From NCBI GenBank assembly GCA_965370495.1, contig CBDUUV010000004.1, forward strand, positions 1-47,793: DNA of 47,793 nt. The letters run 5' to 3'. The position numbers were made by a program, and so were the translations under genes. The stretch comes from Krumholzibacterium sp965370495. Its GTDB lineage: Bacteria > Krumholzibacteriota > Krumholzibacteriia > Krumholzibacteriales > Krumholzibacteriaceae. How positions within the stretch are numbered: the first letter of the stretch is position 1; the number at the start of each line of letters is the position of its first letter. Of the stretch, positions 1-8,443 are shown one piece after another. A model generated the notes under the pieces. The model was not told the origin of the DNA and ran no database searches. It was given only the letters and a program-made list of their open reading frames with translations.

Positions 1-1435
1 CACCGGTCACTCCAACCGGCTGCGTAATAGAGTTGCCACCACCGGTATCCGTCGCCTGAATCAGAACTGCAGTCCCTCCGACGGGGTTTCCGAATTCATC
101 GGTCGATGTAACAGTTACCGTAATTTCATCAATTCCGTCGGCAGTAATAATCGTCTTATCAACTGCGAGATCGGATGCGGATGCGTCCAGGGGCGCATGA
201 TCGATATATATCATGGTCGTAAAAGATCCAAGTGTCGGAGAAATTTCATCGCCATCAAAAAAGGCGAGAAGATATCCGGGTATTTCGTTCATGACGTTAT
301 GCCAGTAATCCACTTCGACAGAGGTATTACCCGAAGAAATAACAATACTGTTTATTTTGGTGGAATGATCATCTTTGTCGTAGAAACTTCCGCCACCAGC
401 CATGAGATTTATAGTCTGGTCACTGGAAAGGGAACTCGCGTTACCGTGAATATCTGTCACCCTGATCAGAAACCTTGCGAACTCACCGGCTGTTGCGGTC
501 GTATCCTCGGGAGTTACAACAAGCTTCACCGGGTCGCCAGGATCGACTGTTACCCATTGTTGTGCATCGGTCCAGGATTGCCCTGAGGCGGACGCGGTTA
601 TCTGGGGCCCACCTTCAGCCGAATCCTTGTAATAGAAAGAAACCGTATCCTCGCCAGCCAGGATGGTAACAGAGCCAAGCGTACTCCAGTTCCCTCCCCC
701 AAGATGGGAAAATTCACCCTCGGCGCCTGACGATGAAAGATCAATAGCCTGAGCCGACCCAACGGCTTTTGAGTTACCATACTGATCCTCCGTCCTGACC
801 CGCATAACAGCGCTTTCACCATCCGCCTGGAATGTGCGTGGAGGAGTTGTAAACAATACCTGTGAAATCGACCCGGCCACAATATTCAGGGATGGAGAAG
901 TGCTGATTGCGACAGGGGTATTCCCCGAAGGGTCTGAGAGTATAGCAAATTCAACTCCGCTCTCGGCGGATGTTTGCACGGTAGCGTTCCCGGATGATGA
1001 TACCGAATCATCACCATATATGATATCTATTGTCTCCCCCGATGAAAGCGTATCTATATGTACCCTGATCGTCCTGTCAGAAATAGTAACAGGAGTTCCT
1101 TCAAGGGTGCCTTCGCTTGAAACGATCACATAACCGGCGAAAGAACCATCTCCGATCTGGGGAATCGTCCATGAAGGCGGGATGACAAGATGGACCGTAC
1201 CCGAAGAAAAAGCTTCAGCAGCTGTATACCGGACCATCCATTCCCCCTGAGAACCGGCAATAACATCGCCTGGGGGGATTATTGTCGCAGTTCCGCTTCC
1301 GGCCGCTGCATAAACAATTGCCGGCAGGCCCGCTACAGCAGCAAGACACAGAAATACGGTCAAGGCTTTCCTGAAACCCCTGAAGCTGTAGCCGGGGACA
1401 AAATCAATTTTTGTCATGCCGAAAAAATTCTCCAT
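1..1435 (-). CDS. Secreted protein with bacterial Ig-like repeats (3' end outside window)
   Basis: The frame is open from an ATG at 1435 to the window edge (about 478 codons), so the C-terminus is missing. An N-terminal signal peptide is visible: basic stretch (FRGFRKAL), hydrophobic core (TVFLCLAAVAGLPAIV), then an Ala-rich cleavage site near residue 43. The rest is Thr/Ser/Gly/Asp-rich beta-sandwich sequence. Near the window edge a segment reading ASDLAVDKTIITADGIDEI and then VTVTSTDEFGNPVGG resembles a bacterial Ig-like (Big_1/invasin) domain, and similar 'TAGEFARFLIRVTD' and 'DQYGNSKAVG' stretches suggest earlier copies. It is probably a surface or extracellular protein, perhaps ending in a sorting domain beyond the window. 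A second ATG at 1417 is a good alternative start, with GGAG 12 nt upstream. The specific role is unknown. Confidence 0.8.
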   Translation of the reverse strand, partial: MENFFGMTKIDFVPGYSFRGFRKALTVFLCLAAVAGLPAIVYAAAGSGTATIIPPGDVIAGSQGEWMVRYTAAEAFSSGTVHLVIPPSWTIPQIGDGSFAGYVIVSSEGTLEGTPVTISDRTIRVHIDTLSSGETIDIIYGDDSVSSSGNATVQTSAESGVEFAILSDPSGNTPVAISTSPSLNIVAGSISQVLFTTPPRTFQADGESAVMRVRTEDQYGNSKAVGSAQAIDLSSSGAEGEFSHLGGGNWSTLGSVTILAGEDTVSFYYKDSAEGGPQITASASGQSWTDAQQWVTVDPGDPVKLVVTPEDTTATAGEFARFLIRVTDIHGNASSLSSDQTINLMAGGGSFYDKDDHSTKINSIVISSGNTSVEVDYWHNVMNEIPGYLLAFFDGDEISPTLGSFTTMIYIDHAPLDASASDLAVDKTIITADGIDEITVTVTSTDEFGNPVGGTAVLIQATDTGGGNSITQPVGVTG

Positions 1436-1845
1436 AACCTCTTATCAGGAGGGCAAATGATATGCCATCAGCGCCTCGCCTTCACAGATAATGATGCCCT
1501 GTAAAACCGGCACTATCCTGTAACCCGCGCCTTTTTCTTCCAACCGGGTCATCTCCGAACAAGCATGTCGTTAAGTGTCTTGTTTATTATATGTTGCAAA
1601 GCTTGTCTCGTTCGGATAAAACACGCTCCCCGGGGAAAATATCAAATAAACATAGAACAAAAGTCCCTGATATTCCCGATTGTTCCCCGTTACTCCCTTT
1701 TGTACCCGATCAAAATACCACACACACAAGCAAATTGCAACACTGACTGACAGCTAACTTTCTGGAATAACGATTGTTAAGAAATACCTGAACCAGAGGT
1801 TTCCTTGGCATTATCCTGATGCCGAAACCGCGGAGCCGAAATCGT
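1436..1845. other. Noncoding region between two minus-strand genes
   Basis: These 410 bases hold no convincing gene; the short plus-strand frames look random. On the minus strand there is a perfect TATAAT at 1586-1591 but no good -35 hexamer. There is also a weak pair TTGCAA (1735-1740) and TATTTT (1712-1717) with 17 bp between them, and a sigma-54-like element just before the downstream gene (listed separately). I see no clear terminator for the lipoprotein gene that ends at 1846. Confidence 0.5.
1452..1467 (-). promoter_or_regulatory. Possible sigma-54-type -24/-12 element
   Basis: Read on the minus strand the site is TGGCATATCATTTGCC. This matches the TGGCA-N7-TTGC layout of sigma-54 promoters, with the GG and GC dinucleotides at the required spacing. 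Transcription would begin near 1441, which would leave only the 1417 ATG (with GGAG at 1430-1433) a usable ribosome site. No rpoN or enhancer-binding activator is in the window, and the same bases form a GGCA/TGCC inverted repeat, so this is tentative. Confidence 0.25.
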
Positions 1846-2241
1846 TTATTCTATGACAAGGATCGAATTCACGCCACCGAAACCATCATTGACCGTATCT
1901 TCGTTACCGGGGTCCGGAATCCATTTTTTCCCATCTATAATGAATTTATATTCATATCTTCCGGCGGGCAGAGGAAGTACGAGTATCCACATCCCGGTCC
2001 CTTCCCTGTCATACAGCGGATCCGCGGTCGCTGACCAGTTATTGAAATCTCCCGCGATACATACTCTCTCGGCTTTCGTTGAATAAAGGGAAAAACGGAT
2101 TCCATCCTCCGTTTTCGCAGGGCCCGAAGCCCCTTCGCCCCCCTTTTCATACATTTCAAGAGTACCACAACCTGAAACCAGTATCATAACGGTTATTAAA
2201 ACCGGACAAAGAACCTGCAGATTCATATATTTTTTTTTCAT
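1846..2241 (-). CDS. Lipoprotein with AMPK/CBM48-like glycogen-binding domain
   Basis: A 131-residue protein starting MKKKYMNLQ, with a hydrophobic segment and lipobox LVSGC at about residues 19-23, so probably a lipid-anchored envelope protein. Almost all of the mature part is one E-set carbohydrate-binding domain of the AMPK-beta/CBM48 type: GDFNNW, then LPAGRYEYKFIIDGKKW, then GGVNSILV. By eye it keeps the residues that bind glucan in AMPK-beta: Trp of NNW, Lys of YKF, Trp of KKW and the late Asn. The start lies 2 nt after the stop of the related upstream gene, which implies translational coupling. It is the last gene of the operon. The ligand is inferred; no enzyme domain is present. Confidence 0.8.
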   Translation of the reverse strand: MKKKYMNLQVLCPVLITVMILVSGCGTLEMYEKGGEGASGPAKTEDGIRFSLYSTKAERVCIAGDFNNWSATADPLYDREGTGMWILVLPLPAGRYEYKFIIDGKKWIPDPGNEDTVNDGFGGVNSILVIE

Positions 2242-2243
2242 GA

Positions 2244-2624
2244 TCACGGCATTATCAACAGATTTGCCTTCCCTCCCCATACATCATTTACGACTCTCGG
2301 GTTCTCAGGATCAAGGATCCGATGAGTCTCATCAATAATAAAATAATAACGGTAACGGCCAGGAGAAAGTTCGACGGTAAGTTCCCAGAATTCCCCCTTA
2401 CCGGTCATAACCATCGATCCAACCAGGACTTCACCGGATTCCGCATCTCCCCGAGCCCAATTGTTCCAGTCCCCGGCAATCTGCACCGTTCTGGCAGATA
2501 AGCTTCTGAACCTGAAAGTAACCCTGCCATTGTTCGGTGATGGCGATTCAAGGGCTTCCTCCAGGTATTTCGTGCACGAAACAATAGCCAGGATAAATAT
2601 AACCGGAAAAATTATACGTTTCAC
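2244..2624 (-). CDS. Lipoprotein with divergent CBM48-like domain
   Basis: A 126-residue protein read from a GTG at 2624, chosen because GGAG lies 7 nt upstream and the signal sequence MKRIIFPVIFILAIVSC then ends at a lipobox Cys near residue 17. The mature part is a single E-set domain with GDWNNW and SPGRYRYYFIIDE, ending GGKANLLIMP. Compared with the gene just downstream, the Lys of YKF is replaced by Tyr and the second aromatic by His (THRI), so classic glucan binding may be lost or altered. The two genes are 2 nt apart and clearly paralogous. A role beside the barrel protein encoded upstream is inferred from the operon. Confidence 0.8.
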   Translation of the reverse strand: MKRIIFPVIFILAIVSCTKYLEEALESPSPNNGRVTFRFRSLSARTVQIAGDWNNWARGDAESGEVLVGSMVMTGKGEFWELTVELSPGRYRYYFIIDETHRILDPENPRVVNDVWGGKANLLIMP

Positions 2625-2631
2625 AATAAAA

Positions 2632-2635
2632 CTCC
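2632..2635 (-). promoter_or_regulatory. Ribosome binding site deciding a GTG start
   Basis: GGAG sits 7 nt before the GTG at 2624. The in-frame TTG at 2639 overlaps this site and has no ribosome site of its own, so the GTG is preferred. Confidence 0.55.
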
Positions 2636-2732
2636 GCAATACAAGTCCGCCGGGATACCTTTAAAACATCCAACCTGATCGATATACTGCTATTATACCC
2701 GGATTTTCTTCTGCCTGCAACAATATCATCGA

Positions 2733-4700
2733 TCAGAACCTCATTCCTGCCTCGACAGAGATCGTCCATTCATTCGAAAGGGATCTTTCCACCTTCGCGA
2801 GAGCTTCGAGCATATCTATATCCGAACTATACGCTGTTGTATCAAATAACCCCCTGTCGACGAAATATTTTTCCCTGCCGTATGGAGTCAACTTGTATCT
2901 CCATCTATCAAAGAAATACGGAGAAACACCGGTTCCGAGAGTAACCCATATCGAATGCGGAAATCTCCAACAGAATCCCGCCCAGGTATCGACGAACCGG
3001 TTCTCTCCCACCCACTTTTCATTATCGTACATGATAAAACGGGTGTCAAAATGCACCGAACACCACCTCCCCATCAGAAACCCCTTTTTCAACAGTACCC
3101 GGGTAAGCCTTTGATCAGAATCGGACATTTCCCCCCGAACGGTTATCGATATCTCTCCCGCAGGATCAAAGGGAACGGAAAGGTCCTCCTCTCCTTGCTC
3201 TGCCAGTGTAAACCGTACTTCGTAGATACCTTTTGACCGGAGAAAGGGAAGGGACCCCATATCCAATTCGTCGCCATCGAGCCAGAAGTTCCACTTCTGC
3301 AGCCAGAATCGTTGAGCCGACCCTGTACCCGAAAAACAGTCTGTCATACCATTAAGAGACGCTGTCAGCCGCCTGGTGTGAAAAACAATATCCATACTGG
3401 TCGTATTTCTGATGTCGCTGGAACGTTCCCCCGCAAGCTGTGGATCTGTGGAAAGCTTTGTTCTCCGCCATGAAAACCCTGCATTAAACCTTCCGGGTCT
3501 ATATGATAATCCGCAAAAAATCCTGTTTCCTGTCTCCCAATCCTGCTCGTAGCAAAACCGGTCAGCTTCAATTGACGGAGAAAGAACTCTTTCCAGTGAG
3601 GAAAGAGTAGTAGACCCTGTAAGGAACTCAACTTCAAAACCGATATCTTCTTCTGGCACGAATCTCAGCCACACCCCGTGCACACTGAGCTTCTCGAAAC
3701 CATCATATAGTATTGCCGGATCTTTGGACAGAATCCATTTTCTGCCCCCAGGCCCTGTATCGTGCCTGTAGATGTAATCAAACTCGAAGGCTCCTGACCT
3801 GGATCCTATCCGCACACTCAATATATCAGAGTCAACAGGCGACCTGTGATTGAACGGCAGCTCATTGCTGTATTCTATAACCGGTAAGGATTGTGGAGGA
3901 TCCGGCTCTTCCACGGGATCATACCCCTCGATCCTGCCGGCATAAACGATTCGGGCGCTGATTCCGAATAAAATACCGGCTTCTGCATCCACACCCCTGT
4001 AGAAAAGGCCGGGGGAATAATCGAACAGGCCTGTTTTTCCGAATAACGATAAAGGGTCCCCGTAATCAAGATCGCAAAGTCTGTTAAAAGCCCTGAACAC
4101 TCCTCGATCCGTTTCATATGAAGCACTTCCCCGAACGAGATAGGATCGAAAAACTCCGTGCTCTTCCCCGATGAACTCAAAGCCGGGAACGATCTCGGCT
4201 TTTATTCTTTCATCTATTTCATATCTCATTAAAACAGACAGAAATGACCCTGCTTCATCCCGATCCTCCTTAATATACAACCTGCCTGCGACATCAACCT
4301 TACTCGACTCGCTAACACTTACACTGCTTGCTTTATCCCTGTAAACAATCTCATAACCATTTCTTGACTCTCTGAAGATAAAGAACGCTTTTCCATCTTC
4401 ATCCCTGCCCGGGCAATCAGTGTCCTGCATCGATTCACCATCAGCAACAAACATGTACCTGTATCTACCCGGAACCAGAAAAAGCCTGATCACGAATTCT
4501 CCATCCTTTTCGACCATCCTGTCCAGGGTAGGATTCCACTCGTTGAAATCCCCTACAAGGAAAACCTTCTCTGCCCCTTCCACCGCGACTCTGAATATTA
4601 TTTCCTCTTCATCCAGCACGACTGACCCATAGGAAACCGCGGTACAGGAGCAGGCTGCCAGAATCAGAAAAGTGATGATCTTTGTTGAATCTTTCCTCAA
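2733..4700 (-). CDS. Outer-membrane beta-barrel protein with N-terminal CBM48-like domain
   Basis: A 655-residue protein. Residues 1-24 form a signal sequence (hydrophobic ITFLILAACSC). Residues of about 30-110 form an E-set domain with VFLVGDFNEWNP and VPGRYRYMFVADGE; the second Trp and the Lys of the AMPK-type glucan site are missing. The remaining 500 residues alternate polar and hydrophobic positions with many aromatic strand ends (for example RYEIDERIKAEIVPGFEF), and the protein ends in Phe (EAGMRF), as barrel proteins often do. The start is a TTG whose TTGA overlaps the stop of the preceding gene. It probably carries a surface or periplasmic sugar-binding-like domain on an outer-membrane barrel. 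I do not recognise a named family. Confidence 0.75.
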   Translation of the reverse strand: MRKDSTKIITFLILAACSCTAVSYGSVVLDEEEIIFRVAVEGAEKVFLVGDFNEWNPTLDRMVEKDGEFVIRLFLVPGRYRYMFVADGESMQDTDCPGRDEDGKAFFIFRESRNGYEIVYRDKASSVSVSESSKVDVAGRLYIKEDRDEAGSFLSVLMRYEIDERIKAEIVPGFEFIGEEHGVFRSYLVRGSASYETDRGVFRAFNRLCDLDYGDPLSLFGKTGLFDYSPGLFYRGVDAEAGILFGISARIVYAGRIEGYDPVEEPDPPQSLPVIEYSNELPFNHRSPVDSDILSVRIGSRSGAFEFDYIYRHDTGPGGRKWILSKDPAILYDGFEKLSVHGVWLRFVPEEDIGFEVEFLTGSTTLSSLERVLSPSIEADRFCYEQDWETGNRIFCGLSYRPGRFNAGFSWRRTKLSTDPQLAGERSSDIRNTTSMDIVFHTRRLTASLNGMTDCFSGTGSAQRFWLQKWNFWLDGDELDMGSLPFLRSKGIYEVRFTLAEQGEEDLSVPFDPAGEISITVRGEMSDSDQRLTRVLLKKGFLMGRWCSVHFDTRFIMYDNEKWVGENRFVDTWAGFCWRFPHSIWVTLGTGVSPYFFDRWRYKLTPYGREKYFVDRGLFDTTAYSSDIDMLEALAKVERSLSNEWTISVEAGMRF

Positions 4701-6229
4701 TTCCCCATCTCCCCCAGCCAGATCCGTGTATACACCGATATCCTTCGTTCTTTATCAAGCAATGACGGGTAATGATCATGGATAAGCATATTCGCTTCAC
4801 CTCCGGGAACGAACGACCCAAAAGCAGCTTTGAAAAGAAAACGTTTTGAAGGACGGAATTCGAGCTCCATACTGTACAGGCTTTCAAGAGAGCCCTGCAG
4901 AAAAAGTACACTCCTGAGAGCCCACGAGTTGTTCAAATTCATACTTCCCTCTGTAAGGAATGAAAAATCGTTTTCCCTGCCGACACCGTCCAGCCTTGCT
5001 GAAACACGCATCCTCGTCAAGGAGTTGTCATCGATGAATGATAAAACAAGCACAGAACCTTTCCCGTCCCTGAGAATAACCCTGCCTGTACTTTCAAAGC
5101 CGCCTTTCAACCTCGCCCGCAGCATCCCTTCAAGCGAAGTCGTTCTCTCCGATGTGTAACTGTCGTACATATCGGATGCTTCCAATGCGGTCATTATCGC
5201 AAGGGTACTGTGCCTCCACCATGTCATTATGCTGCTTTTTACCAATCCGCCGGCAAACTCCCCGGGCCTCCAGATAAAATCTTTTCCATAATATCGATAC
5301 GATGGGATGACTCCCATCTTCCCCCTGCCGGACAAATCGTACTCAAGACCCGAAATTTCCGCTGAAAAAACGATATCATCAGGAAATACCCGGCTGATAC
5401 TGCCCCACTTTCCGTTTCCCATGTCAAAATCAATAAATCTTCCGATTCCAATCTCATTCCACCGACCGGGAGCACTCTTCGCAAATTCGACGAGCAGATC
5501 AGTACCCCCTATCCCTATCCCCAGTCCGGTTCCTGCCATTACCGCATCAGGGTGTATGGCCGATCTTGTTTCTGACACGATTAATCCAAGGTGCCAGAAT
5601 TCGCCTCTTACTTCACACTCGAACAGATTCATGTATTCGCCAGCAGCGGAAAACGAAGGCAGCCCCCCATTTTTCTCAATGCGATCCTCTTCGTAAAAAG
5701 CCGCATGTCTGTATGACAACCACAGAACCCGTCTGACGCAAGCATCAAGAGCCAACCCTTCGCCACGTCGATAGAGCATCGGGGTATCGTTGGAAACCAG
5801 CGGAAGAAGACGATTTCCAGTTCTGAATATCCTTTCCCTGAGAAATAACCTGACACTGAAATCCCGGTCCGGCAACGAATATCTGATATCTCCCTGCTCG
5901 AGAAAAAACCTGTTGCTGTAGAGCCCCGCCTCCACTTTTCGCAACCCTGTCGCACCTTTTAAAAAGATATTCATCTTTTTCAGGGGGCTGGTGTGCATCA
6001 GAATCGAGACCCTGTCGTTGAGATGGGTATCCTGCCGGGGATCGTTCCATGGAAACGGTTCAGATCGCCGTAAAAGCTCTATCCGATTGATGTAGACCAG
6101 CGACCATTCCCATGAGATAGCCGAGTCTGCTTCTGCTACTGTTTCGGCAGTGCCGGAGCAGGGAAAAGAAGCCACCAGAATCATTGTCATGAAACTCAAA
6201 AGACATTTATCTAAACCTGTATTTCTCAT
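4697..6229 (-). CDS. Predicted outer-membrane beta-barrel protein
   Basis: A 510-residue protein with a signal peptide (CLLSFMTMILVASFPCSG, cleaved near TAETV). The mature part consists of regularly spaced amphipathic strands with turns rich in Gly, Asn and Asp, for example SVRLFLRERIFRTGNRLL and MELEFRPSKRFLFKAAFG. This is typical of a large barrel. It overlaps the preceding PorV-like gene by ATGA and the following CBM-barrel gene by TTGA, so the three are almost certainly cotranslated. It resembles helix-hairpin-helix-associated barrels of FCB bacteria in style, but no helix-hairpin-helix domain is present. No specific function can be assigned. Confidence 0.7.
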   Translation of the reverse strand: MRNTGLDKCLLSFMTMILVASFPCSGTAETVAEADSAISWEWSLVYINRIELLRRSEPFPWNDPRQDTHLNDRVSILMHTSPLKKMNIFLKGATGLRKVEAGLYSNRFFLEQGDIRYSLPDRDFSVRLFLRERIFRTGNRLLPLVSNDTPMLYRRGEGLALDACVRRVLWLSYRHAAFYEEDRIEKNGGLPSFSAAGEYMNLFECEVRGEFWHLGLIVSETRSAIHPDAVMAGTGLGIGIGGTDLLVEFAKSAPGRWNEIGIGRFIDFDMGNGKWGSISRVFPDDIVFSAEISGLEYDLSGRGKMGVIPSYRYYGKDFIWRPGEFAGGLVKSSIMTWWRHSTLAIMTALEASDMYDSYTSERTTSLEGMLRARLKGGFESTGRVILRDGKGSVLVLSFIDDNSLTRMRVSARLDGVGRENDFSFLTEGSMNLNNSWALRSVLFLQGSLESLYSMELEFRPSKRFLFKAAFGSFVPGGEANMLIHDHYPSLLDKERRISVYTRIWLGEMGN

Positions 6230-7182
6230 TGGTGATTCTCAGTCTGAGCCTTATCAAAATGTATCTCGATCGAAATGGATGTAAATACCCCTGAATTCCG
6301 GCCTGGACTGAACGCTGCTCCGATATTGAATCTGTGATGCCTCCAGCGCAGCCCCCCGGTCACTTTCTCACTGTAGAAACCGGCCTGTACTTCCAGAGGA
6401 ATCAAAGTCCTTAGGCTGAAACCGAAATGATCGCGGGGGCTACCGTAACGATTCTCTCTTTCCCACGATATAACGATCTTTTCCTTCCAGAACCATGATA
6501 TACCCCAGATGGAAGCTCTCCCGCACTTCATCATTTCTTCACCGGTATTGAACTCCACTTCACGTATATTTTCCATTACATATGAGAAGGATACCATCGG
6601 CAGCGGCCTGATCATAATACCAGCATCAGCCGACAATCCAATATCGGATCGATCCAGTGGACAAACGGAACACACTGATGTGCTGCCATATGAATAGCTG
6701 CCTGCTTTTAGATTTGCGCCGACTGAAAGAAATGACCCTGGAGTGCCCTCAGCTATCTTACAGGCAAGTCCCAGGACCAGGAGGCTCCCGGACTCTCCTT
6801 CAGCAAACTTTCTTTTGTAGAATCCTGCTCCAAGAAAGAAACCATGCAGAGGCAGGACCAGGCACCCCCTCGACTCATCAACCGCCGTCCCGTTTCCAGC
6901 TTTTCCATAGTCGAAATACAGCGCGCCACCGACAGATGTCACCAGAGCAGCCGGATTAATGAAAAGAACTGACGCGTCATCACCCAAAGATGAGAAAGAA
7001 AACCCCATTCCTCTTGCCCTGACGGTATTGGCGGCATTTCCGAAAATATCATTCGATTGATCAATCCCTGCGGCTGACAAACGAGCAGGCGCATACCCTT
7101 CCAGAAGAAGCATTGTGAAAAATATGGACAGAAAAGCACTTCTCACAAACATATGGTTATTATCGATCCTTGTCCGCTTCAT
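6226..7182 (-). CDS. PorV/UPF0164-like outer-membrane protein
   Basis: A 318-residue protein. After a signal sequence (FLSIFFTMLLLEGYAPARLSA) it shows the hallmark start of the PorV/PorQ/UPF0164 family: NTVRARGMGFSFSSLGDDAS, then VLFINPAAL. The rest is barrel-like and ends with ITIS-type strands (VFTSISIEIHFDK). In type IX systems PorV shuttles cargo at the outer membrane; many paralogues in uncultured FCB genomes have unknown partners. It is encoded just before two barrel genes and overlaps the DUF4388 gene by 23 nt. A later ATG at 7152 would remove that overlap and still keep the signal peptide. Confidence 0.75.
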   Translation of the reverse strand: MKRTRIDNNHMFVRSAFLSIFFTMLLLEGYAPARLSAAGIDQSNDIFGNAANTVRARGMGFSFSSLGDDASVLFINPAALVTSVGGALYFDYGKAGNGTAVDESRGCLVLPLHGFFLGAGFYKRKFAEGESGSLLVLGLACKIAEGTPGSFLSVGANLKAGSYSYGSTSVCSVCPLDRSDIGLSADAGIMIRPLPMVSFSYVMENIREVEFNTGEEMMKCGRASIWGISWFWKEKIVISWERENRYGSPRDHFGFSLRTLIPLEVQAGFYSEKVTGGLRWRHHRFNIGAAFSPGRNSGVFTSISIEIHFDKAQTENHQ

Positions 7183-7654
7183 CCATCCTCTTCAATCCCT
7201 CGAGGATCAGGTAATCCATTCGTATTTCAAGAAGAATATCTTCATGTTCGGGTGCAACCAGATTGAAATAGACGAATTGTCCCGTCTTCCACTGTAAAAC
7301 CTCGTACACAACTTCCTTTATCTGGCCCTGAATTGCATTCTCGAGCGATTCAAAATCCAGATATCCACGGTTGACAAGTATGTTGCCAATTCGTTTTGAT
7401 CCCTTGTCAAGCTGGTATTCAGCAAGCGCTTCGTTCAGTTGATCCGGAGTAATAAACCCCTTCTCTATCAAAAACACACCCAGTTTCTTTTTTCTCGTAT
7501 CGATGGTCGCGTAAAGAAGATCTCCCTCTTTGAAATAAAAACTGGCAACATTATCCAGGGTTATCAATTTCAATTTTCCTGTAAGGCTGCAAACTGATGC
7601 TACCTGAAAAACCATTGAAGGGTCCATCACAACAAGGTCTCCACCAAAATCCAT
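7160..7654 (-). CDS. DUF4388 domain protein
   Basis: A 164-residue soluble protein. Residues 15-60 (VASVCSLTGKLKLITLDN, then YFKEGDLLYATID) have the opening of the DUF4388 (PATAN-like) fold, and the remainder (GVFLIEKGFITPDQLNEAL, RIGNILVNRGYLDFESLE) resembles the helical repeats that often follow it. Such proteins are linked in other bacteria to signalling and gliding or polarity control, but their biochemical role is unclear. The start is fixed by GGAGG 7 nt upstream, inside the end of the phosphatidyltransferase gene, whose stop abuts the ATG (TGAATG). Confidence 0.75.
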   Translation of the reverse strand: MDFGGDLVVMDPSMVFQVASVCSLTGKLKLITLDNVASFYFKEGDLLYATIDTRKKKLGVFLIEKGFITPDQLNEALAEYQLDKGSKRIGNILVNRGYLDFESLENAIQGQIKEVVYEVLQWKTGQFVYFNLVAPEHEDILLEIRMDYLILEGLKRMDEADKDR

Positions 7655-8428
7655 TCATTGGCCTCCTGTATCCATATGGGGTCCGTTTTTTATTGCTTCT
7701 ATTCCTATACGGGTTTGTGAGACTATCACAATGATAATAGCAACCGCCAATGCAGCAAACAGGAAGAAATTGATTTTTTCGAATGGTAAAACCAGGGGAA
7801 GTATCTGCTCTCCCAACAGTATCAGAATTCCTATCCCCTGAATCAATCCTGCCGCTTTTCCTGGTTTGGTCGCACGGAACCTGGGCGGCTTTTTTATGAT
7901 CGACAGTACAATGAGCCCCAGAGAAAACTCGGCGTACCTGACGATGAGAAAAATGTAGAGCCATAGAGGCACAATATCTTTTAACAACAACATTGAAAAC
8001 ACAGCGAGCGTCGAGGCAATATCACCGAATGGATCAAGCATAAGCCCGAAAGCTGTTTCCTGCTTAAATTTTCTCGCTACATATCCATCGGCAACATCAG
8101 ACAGAAGGACCAACAGGTACAAAATCGCTGCGGCCTCGATATAACCATAACTGAAAAGTACGATCACGGGCGGAACAAGAAACATTCTTATGGAAGTGAG
8201 GATATTTGCCGCCTCGAAACCAAACACTTTCTCTCCTGTCGGCCTTCGAAAAAGCTGCGGTTTCCACATCGCAAAGATCGGGATCGCAATGATAACAGGC
8301 AATGTATATACAAAAAGATCCAGCCCGATTTCACGACTGAAAAACGCAAAAACACAGACCGAACCAACCATGAGAACAACAATGCTCCATATCAGGAATT
8401 TTAATATCGAACGCCTTAAAACATTCAT
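7655..8428 (-). CDS. CDP-alcohol phosphatidyltransferase (PgsA-like)
   Basis: A 257-residue integral membrane protein. It contains the complete family signature D-x2-D-G-x2-A-R-x8-G-x3-D-x3-D, seen as DVADGYVAR, then FGLMLDPFGD at about residues 110-135. The acidic residues bind the metal and CDP-diacylglycerol. At least five hydrophobic segments are visible (LIWSIVVLMVGSVCVFAFF, LFVYTLPVIIAIPIFAMW, VPPVIVLFSYG and two near the C-terminus). It makes a phospholipid head-group linkage in the inner membrane, most likely phosphatidylglycerophosphate, although the alcohol acceptor cannot be read from the sequence. It lies 15 nt after ppdK and directly against the DUF4388 gene. Confidence 0.85.
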   Translation of the reverse strand: MNVLRRSILKFLIWSIVVLMVGSVCVFAFFSREIGLDLFVYTLPVIIAIPIFAMWKPQLFRRPTGEKVFGFEAANILTSIRMFLVPPVIVLFSYGYIEAAAILYLLVLLSDVADGYVARKFKQETAFGLMLDPFGDIASTLAVFSMLLLKDIVPLWLYIFLIVRYAEFSLGLIVLSIIKKPPRFRATKPGKAAGLIQGIGILILLGEQILPLVLPFEKINFFLFAALAVAIIIVIVSQTRIGIEAIKNGPHMDTGGQ

Positions 8429-8443
8429 TCGTACTATCCCCGT

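Noticed and set aside
1565..1750. Small plus-strand frame in the gap after the Ig-domain gene start
   Set aside because: No ribosome site and no coding bias; it overlaps minus-strand promoter-like sequence.
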